Of a stretch of 64,000 nt of DNA, positions 35,059 through 42,785 are shown in pieces. The translations under genes were made by a program, and so were the position numbers. The notes under the pieces were generated by a model that was given only the letters and a program-made list of their open reading frames with translations, made no database searches and was not told where the DNA came from. The DNA lies in NCBI RefSeq assembly GCF_021044885.1, contig NZ_JAJNOD010000001.1:1488001-1552000 (forward strand), written 5' to 3'. Source of the DNA: Microbacterium nymphoidis (GTDB lineage: Bacteria > Actinomycetota > Actinomycetes > Actinomycetales > Microbacteriaceae). Positions within the stretch are counted from its first letter, which is position 1, and each line of letters starts with the position of its first letter.

Positions 35059-36315
35059 TCAGCGGATGGCGCGACCCCGGGCGAGGTCGATGAGGTGCGG
35101 GAGCACGGCGGATCCGGTGCGCAGCCCGGAGTGCTCGTTCGCGCTGGTGACGTAGGTGTGCACACCCGGGATCAGATCCGCCGTCTCCAGTGAGAACTCC
35201 ACCGGGACGTACACGTCGTTGACGTAGATGGATGCCGCCCCGGTCGCGTCGGACGCCGCGATGGCGGCTGCGTCGTACAGCTTCGGCCACTCGTGGGCGG
35301 CGAGGGTGTCCACGACATCGGCCCACGGCTGGAAGGCGGGAACGGTGCGGACCCAGTCGCGTCGCACGTGCTCACCCGTGAAGAGCGTGACGTCCTCGCG
35401 GTAGTCCTGCGGCTCCGTGCGCTCGGCCGACCAGTTCGTGGCGAATCCGTCGGCGTAGCTGGATTCGTGGAACACGTAGTACAGCGGGTTTCGCCCGCCG
35501 AACGGCATGAGGGCTGCGAGGTCGTAGCGGAACGCGTTGGTGCTCGGGTCGGCGTCCAGCACACCCCAGAGGCGCTGCCAGCCGTTGTCGTCGCCCAGCG
35601 CTGAGCCGATGGAGCGCAGCCGCGACACCGACACCACCTCGCCGCCCGGCAGGACGATGTCCCCCGCATCGGCGAGGTCGACCAGGCGGCGCATGGCGTC
35701 GCGGTGCTCGGGGAAGCGCCGGTAGTAGCGCTCGGTCATCACGCGCATCTTGTCGTAGCAGAGGGCGTACACGTCGTCCGGGTGACGGCCGACGGCGCTG
35801 AGCCCTCCGGTGATGTACACGTCGTCGAGGGAAGCCGCATCCGTGGTCAGATACGCGAGAGTGGTGAACCCGCCGAAGGACTGCCCGAGGGTGTTCCAGG
35901 TGCGGGCGCCGAGGTGCTCACGCATCGCCTCCGCGTCGCGGACGATGGCATCGGCTCGAAGGTGCGTGAGGTACTCGGCTACATCGATGCCGGACTCCAG
36001 GATCGCATCGCTCACCGGCGTGGACTTGCCGGTGCCGCGCTGGTCGAGCATCACCACGCGGTAGTCCTGGAGCGCGGCATCCAGCCATCCGGGGGCGAGC
36101 GGTGCATGGAACGGCGACGGCGCCTCGTTGCCCGGCCCGCCCTGGAGGAACGTCAGATACGGCAGGTTCTCCCCGCCCTCGCGCGTGATCACCGCGGCAT
36201 GGACGTCGAGGGTGCGCGTGTCGGAGTCGTCACCCCACACCAGCGGGACAGTGATGACGTGGTCGTCGACGGTGAGATCCAGCATGCGGCGGGTGGTGGT
36301 GGTCACGGCTCCCAT
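35059..36315 (-). CDS. Proline iminopeptidase-like alpha/beta hydrolase (S33)
   Basis: 418 residues, longer than a minimal alpha/beta hydrolase. The oxyanion motif LTFLQGGPGNE and the nucleophile elbow TLGQSFGGFTTL (Ser in GQSFGG) identify the S33 proline iminopeptidase group. DQRGTGKS lies between them. The C-terminal catalytic His is likely in SANEHSGLRTG. Such enzymes remove N-terminal proline or act on esters and amides. The start may be ATG 36315 or GTG 36306. It is divergent from the PadR-ABC operon and shares its operator-rich intergenic region. Confidence 0.8.
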   Translation of the reverse strand: MGAVTTTTRRMLDLTVDDHVITVPLVWGDDSDTRTLDVHAAVITREGGENLPYLTFLQGGPGNEAPSPFHAPLAPGWLDAALQDYRVVMLDQRGTGKSTPVSDAILESGIDVAEYLTHLRADAIVRDAEAMREHLGARTWNTLGQSFGGFTTLAYLTTDAASLDDVYITGGLSAVGRHPDDVYALCYDKMRVMTERYYRRFPEHRDAMRRLVDLADAGDIVLPGGEVVSVSRLRSIGSALGDDNGWQRLWGVLDADPSTNAFRYDLAALMPFGGRNPLYYVFHESSYADGFATNWSAERTEPQDYREDVTLFTGEHVRRDWVRTVPAFQPWADVVDTLAAHEWPKLYDAAAIAASDATGAASIYVNDVYVPVEFSLETADLIPGVHTYVTSANEHSGLRTGSAVLPHLIDLARGRAIR

Positions 36316-36350
36316 CGTAGGGCCGGGGTCAGCCGAAAAAAGTTGCAATT

Positions 36351-36409
36351 CACTGTTGCTAAGTACCGGTACTCAGTGTTACTTTCTACCGGTAGTCAAT
36401 AACGCTGAG
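36351..36409. promoter_or_regulatory. Tandem PadR-type operators upstream of the PadR-ABC operon
   Basis: Two 25-base half-overlapping copies start at 36351 and 36374 (19 of 25 bases identical). Each is centred on a perfect palindrome: AGTACCGGTACT (36362-36373) and CTACCGGTAG (36386-36395), 23 bases apart. The second extends into a 38-base dyad from CTCAGTGTTA (36372) to TAACGCTGAG (36409). This would suit side-by-side binding of two dimers of the PadR regulator encoded next. Confidence 0.7.
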
Positions 36410-36426
36410 TAGAGGAGGCGATCGCG

Positions 36427-36780
36427 ATGGCAAGTCAGATGACCGAGATGCTCAAGGGCACGCTCGAAGGCATCGTGCTGGCGATCCTGGCCGAGAGATC
36501 GGCCTACGGATACGAGATCACGACCAGACTGCGCGACGGCGGCTTCACGGACATCGCCGAGGGCACCGTGTACGCACTCCTGGTGCGCATCGAGCAGCGC
36601 GGCCTGGTGGATGTGGAGAAGGTGCCCTCGGAAAAGGGGCCACCGCGCAAGGTCTTCTCCCTCAACGCACAGGGGCGGGATCAGCTCGCCGAGTTCTGGA
36701 GGACGTGGAGCTTCCTCGCAGAGCACATCGAACAGCTCCGCCACACCGACACCCGCAGCAACACGAACGAAGGAGCCTGA
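36427..36780 (+). CDS. PadR-family transcriptional regulator
   Basis: 117 residues. The winged helix reads LKGTLEGIVLAILAERSAYGYEITTRL, with GTVYALLVRIEQRGLVDVEK and the wing PPRKVFSLNAQGRDQL. A short C-terminal helix may dimerise. GAGGAGG precedes the ATG. It begins a four-gene operon with DUF1048 and two ABC exporter genes. That is the standard layout of ligand-induced drug exporters autoregulated by PadR. The tandem palindromes just upstream are its likely targets. Confidence 0.88.
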   Translation: MASQMTEMLKGTLEGIVLAILAERSAYGYEITTRLRDGGFTDIAEGTVYALLVRIEQRGLVDVEKVPSEKGPPRKVFSLNAQGRDQLAEFWRTWSFLAEHIEQLRHTDTRSNTNEGA

Positions 36781-36781
36781 C

Positions 36782-37153
36782 ATGGCCGCCAAGTGGATCG
36801 AAGTGATCACCGGATCCCTCGAGCAGAAGAAGCAGTACCGCACCGACAAGGCCCGCATCGAGGCCCTCCCCCAGCCGTACGCCACCGCGGCGGAGGCGAT
36901 GCACCGTTACCTCATGTACGCCAGCGGCATCACCGACGGCGACACCATGACCCGCATGTTCACCGACCTCGCCGACCTGTGGGAGACCGCATCGGTGGAC
37001 GGCACCCCGGTGCGCGCGATCGTCGGAGACGACCCGGTCGACTTCGCCGAGACGTTCGCCCGCGCCTACGCCGGACGGGAATGGATCGACAAGGAGCGCG
37101 CGCGCTTCACCCGCGCCATCGACGAGGCCGCAGGAAAGGAAACCCGATCATGA
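36782..37153 (+). CDS. DUF1048 protein
   Basis: 123-residue soluble helical protein: KWIEVITGSLEQKKQYRTDKARIEALP, MYASGITDGDTMTRMFTDLADLWE and FAETFARAYAGREWIDKERARF. DUF1048 proteins regularly sit between a PadR regulator and ABC-2 exporter genes, but their role is not established. The start is two bases after the padR stop, and its own stop overlaps the ATPase ATG (ATGA). Confidence 0.82.
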   Translation: MAAKWIEVITGSLEQKKQYRTDKARIEALPQPYATAAEAMHRYLMYASGITDGDTMTRMFTDLADLWETASVDGTPVRAIVGDDPVDFAETFARAYAGREWIDKERARFTRAIDEAAGKETRS

Positions 37154-37935
37154 CCGGCCCAGCCATCAGCGTCCGGGGCATCACCAAGTCGTTCGGTGAG
37201 CTTCGCGTGCTCCGCGGCGTCGACTTCGAGGTGGAGCACGGCAGCATCTTCGCCCTGCTCGGCTCGAACGGCGCGGGAAAGACCACCCTGGTGCGCATCC
37301 TCTCGACGCTCCTCACGGCCGACGGCGGATCGGCCACCATCCAGGGCTTCGATGTGGCCACGGCCGCCGACCAGGTCCGCGAGTCGATCAGCCTCACCGG
37401 GCAGTTCGCCGCCGTGGACGAGGTGCTCACGGGTCGCGAGAACCTGGTTCTCGTGGCGAGGCTGCGCCACCTGCCCGACCCGGGGGCGATCGCCGACGAC
37501 CTGCTCGCGCGCTTCTCCCTCACGGACGCCGGCTCCCGCCGCGCCGGCACGTACTCCGGCGGTATGCGTCGTCGGCTCGACATCGCGATGAGCCTCATCG
37601 GAAACCCTCCGGTGATCTTCCTCGACGAGCCGACCACCGGCCTGGACCCGCAGGCGCGGATCGAGGTGTGGCAGACGGTGAAGCAGCTCGCCGAGCGCGG
37701 TACCACCGTGCTGCTGACCACGCAGTACCTCGATGAGGCGGAACAGCTGGCGGATCGGATCGCCATCCTGCACGAGGGAACCATCATCCAGAACGGCACC
37801 CTCGCCGAACTCACGGGCCTGCTGCCGCAGGCCAAGGTCGAGTACGTCGAGAAGCGCCCCACCCTCGAGGAGGTCTTCCTCGCCCTCGTCGGCCCCGGCG
37901 CCGGCACCGACACGACTCAGAAGGAGGTCGCGTGA
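37150..37935 (+). CDS. ABC exporter ATPase (DrrA-type)
   Basis: 261 residues. Walker A is GSNGAGKTT, the signature is YSGGMRRRLDIAM, Walker B is VIFLDEPTTGLDP, and the H-loop region is TVLLTTQYLDEAEQLADRI (Gln-Tyr in place of the usual His-Asp, as in DrrA). It is shorter than typical DrrA (about 310-330) because the C-terminal extension is reduced to a stub around EKRPTLEEVFLALVG. It pairs with the following ABC-2 permease to export an unknown compound. Confidence 0.88.
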   Translation: MTGPAISVRGITKSFGELRVLRGVDFEVEHGSIFALLGSNGAGKTTLVRILSTLLTADGGSATIQGFDVATAADQVRESISLTGQFAAVDEVLTGRENLVLVARLRHLPDPGAIADDLLARFSLTDAGSRRAGTYSGGMRRRLDIAMSLIGNPPVIFLDEPTTGLDPQARIEVWQTVKQLAERGTTVLLTTQYLDEAEQLADRIAILHEGTIIQNGTLAELTGLLPQAKVEYVEKRPTLEEVFLALVGPGAGTDTTQKEVA

Positions 37936-38699
37936 TGACCAGTCACGTCCTCGGCGACACCGCCGTTCTCACCGGTCGCTCCCTGCGGCACATCCTGCGC
38001 AGCCCCGACACCATCATCACCACCGCGGTGACGCCCATCGCCCTGATGCTGCTGTTCGTGTTCGTGCTCGGCGGCGCGATCAGCACCGGGGCACCCGGTT
38101 CGTACATCGACTACATGCTTCCGGGCATTCTGCTCATCACGATCGCCTCGGGCATCGCGTACACCTCGTACCGGCTGTTCCTGGATCTGCAGGGCGGCAT
38201 CGTCGAGCGGTTTCAGTCCATGCCGATCGCCCGCTCCAGCGTGCTGTGGGCGCACGTGCTCACCTCGCTGGTGGCCAACCTGGTGTCGGTCGCGATCGTG
38301 GTGGGCGTGGCGTTCGCGCTCGGCTTCCGCACCGGCGCTTCTGTGGGCGCATGGCTGGCGGTCGTCGGCATCCTCGCACTGTTCACGCTGTCGCTCACCT
38401 GGCTGGCCGTGATCGCCGGGCTCTCCGCGAAGACGGTGGACGGGGCCAGCGCCTTCAGCTACCCGCTGATCTTCCTGCCCTTCATCAGCTCCGCCTTCGT
38501 TCCCACCTCGACGATGCCCGGCCCCGTGGCCTGGTTCGCCGAGTACCAGCCGGTGACCTCGATCGTGAACACGATCCGCGCCCTGTTCGCCGGCGAACCC
38601 GTCGGCTCCGCGATCTGGGTGGCGCTCGCATGGCTGGTGGGGCTCCTGATCGTGGCCTACGCATTCGCCATCGCCGTCTACCGGAAGCGCGTCCGGTGA
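37935..38699 (+). CDS. ABC-2 type exporter permease (DrrB-type)
   Basis: 254 residues with six transmembrane helices. The cytoplasmic coupling segment GGIVERFQSMPIARSSVLWAHVLTSL after helix 2 and the conserved FISSAFVPTSTMPGPVAWFAEYQPVTSIVNTIRAL before helix 6 are diagnostic of ABC-2 drug exporters. The ATG at 37935 shares a base with the ATPase stop (TGATG) and has AAGGAGG seven bases upstream. A GTG at 37932 is an alternative. It is the last gene before the hairpin at 38708. Confidence 0.88.
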   Translation: MTSHVLGDTAVLTGRSLRHILRSPDTIITTAVTPIALMLLFVFVLGGAISTGAPGSYIDYMLPGILLITIASGIAYTSYRLFLDLQGGIVERFQSMPIARSSVLWAHVLTSLVANLVSVAIVVGVAFALGFRTGASVGAWLAVVGILALFTLSLTWLAVIAGLSAKTVDGASAFSYPLIFLPFISSAFVPTSTMPGPVAWFAEYQPVTSIVNTIRALFAGEPVGSAIWVALAWLVGLLIVAYAFAIAVYRKRVR

Positions 38700-38707
38700 T
38701 TCCAGTT

Positions 38708-38772
38708 GCGCGAACCATCACGAACCGTCTCCGGCACCTGCGTGCCCCGGAGGCGGTTCGTGGCGGTTCGGG
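38708..38772. terminator. Bidirectional terminator between the ABC exporter and RidA genes
   Basis: CACGAACCGTCTCCGG and CCGGAGGCGGTTCGTG form a stem around a short loop. CGAACC and GGTTCG extend it outward. It separates the end of the plus-strand exporter operon from the end of the minus-strand nine-gene operon. Confidence 0.7.
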
Positions 38773-38778
38773 CACCGA

Positions 38779-39156
38779 TCAGCGCGATGCGATCGCCTCG
38801 ATCTCGAAGCGGAAGCCACCGGCCAGTCCCACGGCGAACGTCGATCGCGCCGGTCGATGCTCTCCGAACACCTCGGCGTAGATCGCGTTGAACTCGGCGA
38901 AGTCTGCGGTGTCCGTGAGCAGGCACATCGTCCGCACCACATCGGTCAGCTCGAGTCCTTCACTCTGAAGCACCGCGCGCAGGTTCTCCAGGCTCTGACG
39001 CACCTCACCGGCGAACGTCGCGGCCTTCTCCCCCGTCACCGGGTCCAGCCCCACCTGACCGGCGGTGAAGATCACGTCGCCGACGGCGACCGCCTGCGAG
39101 TAATGTCCGCCCGGGGCGGGGGCGGTGTCGGTGCTGATCAGTCGCGGTGCGCTCAT
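38779..39156 (-). CDS. RidA-family enamine/imine deaminase
   Basis: 125 residues of the YjgF/RidA fold. SQAVAVGDVIFTAGQVGLDPVTGE is the conserved N-terminal block. NLRAVLQSEGLELTDVVRTMCLLTD is the central helix, and the catalytic Arg lies in HRPARSTFAVGLAGGFRFEIEAIA. RidA hydrolyses reactive enamines or imines released by PLP enzymes. Here it is the last gene of the operon, coupled (ATGA) to the M20 gene and one gene away from a PLP enzyme, so it probably clears an intermediate of this pathway. An upstream in-frame extension is antisense-like sequence. Confidence 0.88.
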   Translation of the reverse strand: MSAPRLISTDTAPAPGGHYSQAVAVGDVIFTAGQVGLDPVTGEKAATFAGEVRQSLENLRAVLQSEGLELTDVVRTMCLLTDTADFAEFNAIYAEVFGEHRPARSTFAVGLAGGFRFEIEAIASR

Positions 39157-40526
39157 GACAGGGGTCCTTCCTTCTCGTCTGCGATGCCGCAGAAGTCGAC
39201 GATGATGCGGGCGTAGATGCGCGCGGCCTCCAGCACACTGCGCACGCTCACGAACTCGTTCGGTCCGTGCGCGCTGGTGAGCATGCCCGGCCCGAACGAC
39301 GGCAGCGCGGGGATGCCGGCCTGGCTGTACCAGGGAGCATCGGTGCCGCCGGGGAAGACGCCGAACTCCGGTGCTTCTCCGAACACGTCTGCGGCCGCGC
39401 GCGCCGTCGCAGCGGCGAGGGGATGGTCCGGCTCCATCTCGCTGTAGGGGATCCAGGCGAGCGTCTCGTCGAACTCGAACCTCACCTCCAGGTCGGGGTC
39501 CGCGGCACGCTCGGCGGCGAGCCAGGCGTCCAGATCCGCGGCCACGGACTGCTGGGTCATGCCGGGAACGGTGCGTACATCGCACGCGAACTCCGCGTGG
39601 CCCGGAACGACGCCGAAGTAGGTGCCGCCGCTGATCATGACGCCCACATTGAGGGTCGGGCCGACATCACCCAGCGGGTGGGGCCGGTGCGAGAGCCGCA
39701 GTGCGTCGCGCATGCGATCCATGAGCCCGGCAGCCTTCACCGACGCGTTCACGCTCCGCATCCGGTCCGACAGGCTCGAGTGCATCTGGGTGCCGGTGAC
39801 GATGATGCGGAAGCAGCAGACGCCGCGCGAGACCAGATGGACGCGCTGCCAGTCGCGCTCCCAGCCACTCGGCTCACCGATGAGGACCGCGTCGACGTCC
39901 TCGATCAGCGGGGCGATGTAGCGCGAGCCCTCATTGGCACCGTCCTCTTCGTCCGCGACGAACCCCAGAACGAGGTCACCGCGCAGGCGCAAGCCCGCCG
40001 CCCGCACCGCGCGCGCCGCGAACAGCATCGCAGCCACCCCGGATTTCATGTCGTTGGCGCCGAGGCCGACGATGTCGTCCCCACGGCGGGTGGCCTGATG
40101 AGGATCGCTCCGCCACAGTGCACGCGCCTCACCCACCGGCTTCGTGTCGACGTGTCCGTTCAGCATCAGAGCCGGTCCTCCGCCAACGCCGCGATGACGC
40201 ACGAGCATGCTCGGACGCTCGGGGGCAGGTCCCAGCACCGTGACCTCATCGGCGATGCCGAACGCTTCGCAGCGAGCGCGAAGATCCGCGATGATCGCCC
40301 GCTCATCCGCGAACGGAGGGATCTGGGAGTCGATCGCGATCAGTTCGCACAGTGTGGTGATCAGCTCCCCCTCCCACTCTGCGAGCAGGGCATCGACACG
40401 GGAGACGGCATCGGTCATCAGAACTCCATCGGAGGCGTGTGCTCCATCAGGCGTGAGTGCTCCATCAGGCGTGAGTGCTCCATCAGGCGTGAGTGCTCCA
40501 TCAGGCGTGAGTGCTCCGTCGGTCAT
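39153..40526 (-). CDS. M20-family amidohydrolase/peptidase with repeat-encoded N-terminus
   Basis: 457 residues from ATG 40526, or 421 from ATG 40418. Metal-site motifs are LMLNGHVDTKP, GLGANDMKSGVAA, FVADEEDGANEGS and a late LTSAHGPNEFVS. A dimerisation lid lies between (QMHSSLSDRMRSVN). The family includes ArgE, DapE and N-acyl amino acid deacylases. The first 37 residues are a low-complexity stretch with four ALTPDG repeats encoded by an 18-base array. Both alternative starts lie in array units that have a GGAG site. It is coupled to the PLP enzyme gene upstream (ATGA) and RidA downstream. It may remove an N-acyl group in the operon's pathway. Confidence 0.82.
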   Translation of the reverse strand: MTDGALTPDGALTPDGALTPDGALTPDGAHASDGVLMTDAVSRVDALLAEWEGELITTLCELIAIDSQIPPFADERAIIADLRARCEAFGIADEVTVLGPAPERPSMLVRHRGVGGGPALMLNGHVDTKPVGEARALWRSDPHQATRRGDDIVGLGANDMKSGVAAMLFAARAVRAAGLRLRGDLVLGFVADEEDGANEGSRYIAPLIEDVDAVLIGEPSGWERDWQRVHLVSRGVCCFRIIVTGTQMHSSLSDRMRSVNASVKAAGLMDRMRDALRLSHRPHPLGDVGPTLNVGVMISGGTYFGVVPGHAEFACDVRTVPGMTQQSVAADLDAWLAAERAADPDLEVRFEFDETLAWIPYSEMEPDHPLAAATARAAADVFGEAPEFGVFPGGTDAPWYSQAGIPALPSFGPGMLTSAHGPNEFVSVRSVLEAARIYARIIVDFCGIADEKEGPLS

Positions 40527-40535
40527 GAGCGCTCC
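40410..40535 (-). repeat. Seven-unit 18-base tandem array containing two translation starts
   Basis: Read in the coding direction there are seven 18-base units. The first is GGAGCGCTCATGACCGAC, then GGAGCACTCACGCCTGAT four times, GGAGCACACGCCTCCGAT, and last GGAGTTCTGATGACCGAT. The first and last units each hold a Shine-Dalgarno-like GGAG and ATG-ACC-GA(C/T). The inner ones have ACG or no start. Being a multiple of three, unit gain or loss keeps the M20 gene in frame. Confidence 0.9.
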
Positions 40536-41683
40536 TTCACCACGGCCGCCAGTTCGTGGGCGAAGCGCTCGGCGTCGCCGAGGTCGTTGAGCGCGTGAAA
40601 CGAGGCGCGCACCCGCCCGTCGCCGCCCCAGGCCAGTACGCCCCGGCGCGCGAGCTCTGCGGCTACTCCTTCGCCGTCGGCCACCGCAACAGCCAGGTTC
40701 CCCGCACGGCGTGCGGGGTCGGCAGGCGTGATCACGTTCAGTCCCGCATCCCGCAGCCGCCGGTCCGCGTCGGCGACGATCGCGGCGACGTGCTCCTCGA
40801 TCCGCTCGATGCCGATGTCGCCCAGCAGCGCGCTCGACGCACCCAGTCCTGCGATGTCGGAGAGGGCGGGAGCGCCCATCTGGAAGCGCGAGGCATCGGC
40901 GTTCCAGTTGAGCTCCTCGAAGCGACGATCGGTGAAGATGTCCTCCAGGGAACGCCAGCCCACGGCCCCCGGGCGGAAGTCCGCGAGCAGGTCGCGATTC
41001 CAGCCCACGATCCCCACGCCATACGGTCCCAGCGTCCACTTGTAGGAGGCGCTCACCACGAGCGCTGCGTGGGAGAGATCCATCGTGGACACCCCGAGCG
41101 AGTGCGACACGTCCACGAGGAACGGGATTCCTCGTTCGCGAGCCCCCTCGCCCAGCGCGCTCAGATCGTGCTTCAGCCCGGTCATGTAGCCCACGTGGCT
41201 GACGCACAAGGCGACCGTGCGCTCGTCGCAGGCATCGAGCAACGATTGCGACGACAACTCCCAGTCGTCACCGCGCGGCACGACGCGCACGTCGAGCCCG
41301 TGCTCACGCAGCCGGAGGAACGGCGCGAACACCGCGGGATGCTCGTACTCGTTGACGACCACGTTGTCGCCGGGGCGGAAGGCCCAGCCGTTGGCGATCG
41401 CGCTCCAGGCCGTGGAGGCGTCGCCGAGGAAGGCGACGTCCTCCGCCCGCATCCCCGCCAGCCGCGCCACGTCGGCGCGGGCCTGAGCCTCGGCGCCGAA
41501 CAGGATCGAGCGTCCGTCCTCGGCACGGCTCTTCGCCCGGTACGCGGTCACCATCGCGTCCTCAACCACGCGCAGGGCGGGGGCGTGGGCGCCGGTGTAG
41601 AGGTAGCTCACGTCGTCGGATAGACCGATGAAGTGATCCCGCGGGATCAGCGCTCGTGCGCCCGGAGAAGCGTGGGGGGTCAT
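40523..41683 (-). CDS. Class V aminotransferase-fold PLP enzyme
   Basis: 386 residues with the fold of cysteine desulfurase, kynureninase and isopenicillin-N epimerase-like enzymes. DASTAWSAIANGW (cofactor phosphate site), ALCVSHVGYMTG, the cofactor Asp in PFLVDVSHSLGV and the Schiff-base Lys in VVSASYKWTLGPYGVG are all present. No conserved active-site Cys loop of SufS is visible. Sandwiched between a mutarotase-like and an M20 gene by ATGA overlaps, it presumably works on an amino intermediate. The precise reaction (lyase, epimerase or transaminase) is not predictable. Confidence 0.82.
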   Translation of the reverse strand: MTPHASPGARALIPRDHFIGLSDDVSYLYTGAHAPALRVVEDAMVTAYRAKSRAEDGRSILFGAEAQARADVARLAGMRAEDVAFLGDASTAWSAIANGWAFRPGDNVVVNEYEHPAVFAPFLRLREHGLDVRVVPRGDDWELSSQSLLDACDERTVALCVSHVGYMTGLKHDLSALGEGARERGIPFLVDVSHSLGVSTMDLSHAALVVSASYKWTLGPYGVGIVGWNRDLLADFRPGAVGWRSLEDIFTDRRFEELNWNADASRFQMGAPALSDIAGLGASSALLGDIGIERIEEHVAAIVADADRRLRDAGLNVITPADPARRAGNLAVAVADGEGVAAELARRGVLAWGGDGRVRASFHALNDLGDAERFAHELAAVVKERS

Positions 41684-42009
41684 GCAGAGTCCTTTCCTGG
41701 CAGACGCCAGATCTCATCGGCGAACAGCAGCGAGCCGGTCTCATCGGTCGCCCGGCTCATCAGGCGGCGGATGGAGTCGCTCCACTCGCGGTTCGCGGGG
41801 TCACGTTCCAGCGCTGCGAAGACCTCCGGCACCGGGCGATCCGCGGATCCGACGGCGATCACCAGCCGGTCGCGGCGGAAGAGCCGGAAATCGTCGATTC
41901 CGGCCGCGTGCATCGCGTCGACCACGAGCGGGGAGAGCTCGGCGTGGCGACGGTCGTATTCGTCGTCGACGCCGGGCAGCAGCTCGAACACGTAGCAGAA
42001 CGCGGTCAT
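41680..42009 (-). CDS. L-rhamnose mutarotase (RhaM)-family protein
   Basis: 109-residue dimeric alpha/beta barrel. It has FCYVFELLPGVDDEYDRRHAELSPLVVDAMHAAGIDDFRLFRRDRLVIAV and a Trp-rich end (REWSDSIRRLM..IWRLPG), the layout of the L-rhamnose/L-fucose mutarotase family. Such proteins interconvert sugar anomers, helping dehydrogenases or isomerases that use one form. The ATG at 42009 overlaps the amidohydrolase stop. The catalytic His is plausibly that in YDRRHAEL. The sugar is inferred, not proven. Confidence 0.8.
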   Translation of the reverse strand: MTAFCYVFELLPGVDDEYDRRHAELSPLVVDAMHAAGIDDFRLFRRDRLVIAVGSADRPVPEVFAALERDPANREWSDSIRRLMSRATDETGSLLFADEIWRLPGKDSA

Positions 42010-42785
42010 CCGGCCCCGCCCATCAGGCGATGGAGGTTGCCGCCGAGCACCGCGTCCCGTTCGCTCGTCCGCAGCTGCCCGGCAACCCAGTCCGGAAGGG
42101 TCATGGCCTCCTCGGCGCTGACCGCACCGAGGACCGGAGAGAAGTCGGACCCCCAGCACAGCCGTTCCAGGCCGAAGGCGTCCGCGATCAGTTCGAACGC
42201 CGCGCGGGCGCCCGCATGGGGAAAACGCGGGTCGATCGCATAGAGACCGGACAGCTTCACGAAGATCCGCGGGTTCACAGCGAGGTCCAGGATCGCGCGC
42301 AACCGGTCCTGAAGCGGGTCCCCGGCCGCTCCGGCGGCACCCGGCAGGCCCAGGTGGCTCACCAGGACTGCCGCGCGCTCGACGTGCACGGCATCGCGGA
42401 TCAGATCCGCGCGATCCGCGGGAACGTTCACCGACACGACCGCGCCGAGCCCGTCGAGCTCATCCCAGAGCTCGGCCGCGACGCGACGGGTCGGATACAG
42501 GGAGACGCCGTCGGCTCTGCCCGCCCGGACGGCGTCGGGCAGGCGCCGGGCCGTCTCCGCCAGGTAGAGCACCGGATGGATCCAGGGGTGCTCGACGGCC
42601 AGGTCCACGATGTGATCGTTGTTGCCCGCGTACGCCGGCTCTCCCTCGTACCCCACCACGAGAGCGCGGTCGATCCCGTGCTCCCGTCGCAGCGCGAGGT
42701 AGTCGGCCAGCTCGGCACCGGCCGGACGATCACCGCTGTATCCGTGCTCGAAGAGGTGGATGTGCGAATCGAAGCGCCCGCTCAC
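42006..42785 (-). CDS. Amidohydrolase, sugar-lactonase-like (PF04909 type)
   Basis: 259 residues. The metal-dependent TIM-barrel hydrolase pattern is FDSHIHLFEHG (His-x-His, residues 7-9), SVNVPADRADLIRD, VLVSHLGLPG, IFVKLSGLYAI and a C-terminal LCWGSDFSPVLG with the conserved Asp. Members of this group include L-fuconolactone, galactarolactone and pyrone hydrolases. Following a Gfo/Idh/MocA dehydrogenase (GTGA overlap), it most simply opens the lactone made by that enzyme. The start is GTG 42785; the frame continues upstream antisense-free but inside the dehydrogenase gene. Confidence 0.78.
   Translation of the reverse strand: MSGRFDSHIHLFEHGYSGDRPAGAELADYLALRREHGIDRALVVGYEGEPAYAGNNDHIVDLAVEHPWIHPVLYLAETARRLPDAVRAGRADGVSLYPTRRVAAELWDELDGLGAVVSVNVPADRADLIRDAVHVERAAVLVSHLGLPGAAGAAGDPLQDRLRAILDLAVNPRIFVKLSGLYAIDPRFPHAGARAAFELIADAFGLERLCWGSDFSPVLGAVSAEEAMTLPDWVAGQLRTSERDAVLGGNLHRLMGGAG

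Noticed and set aside
40410-40535. Possible CRISPR-like repeat array
   Set aside because: Units are contiguous without spacers, lie in a coding junction and contain start codons.
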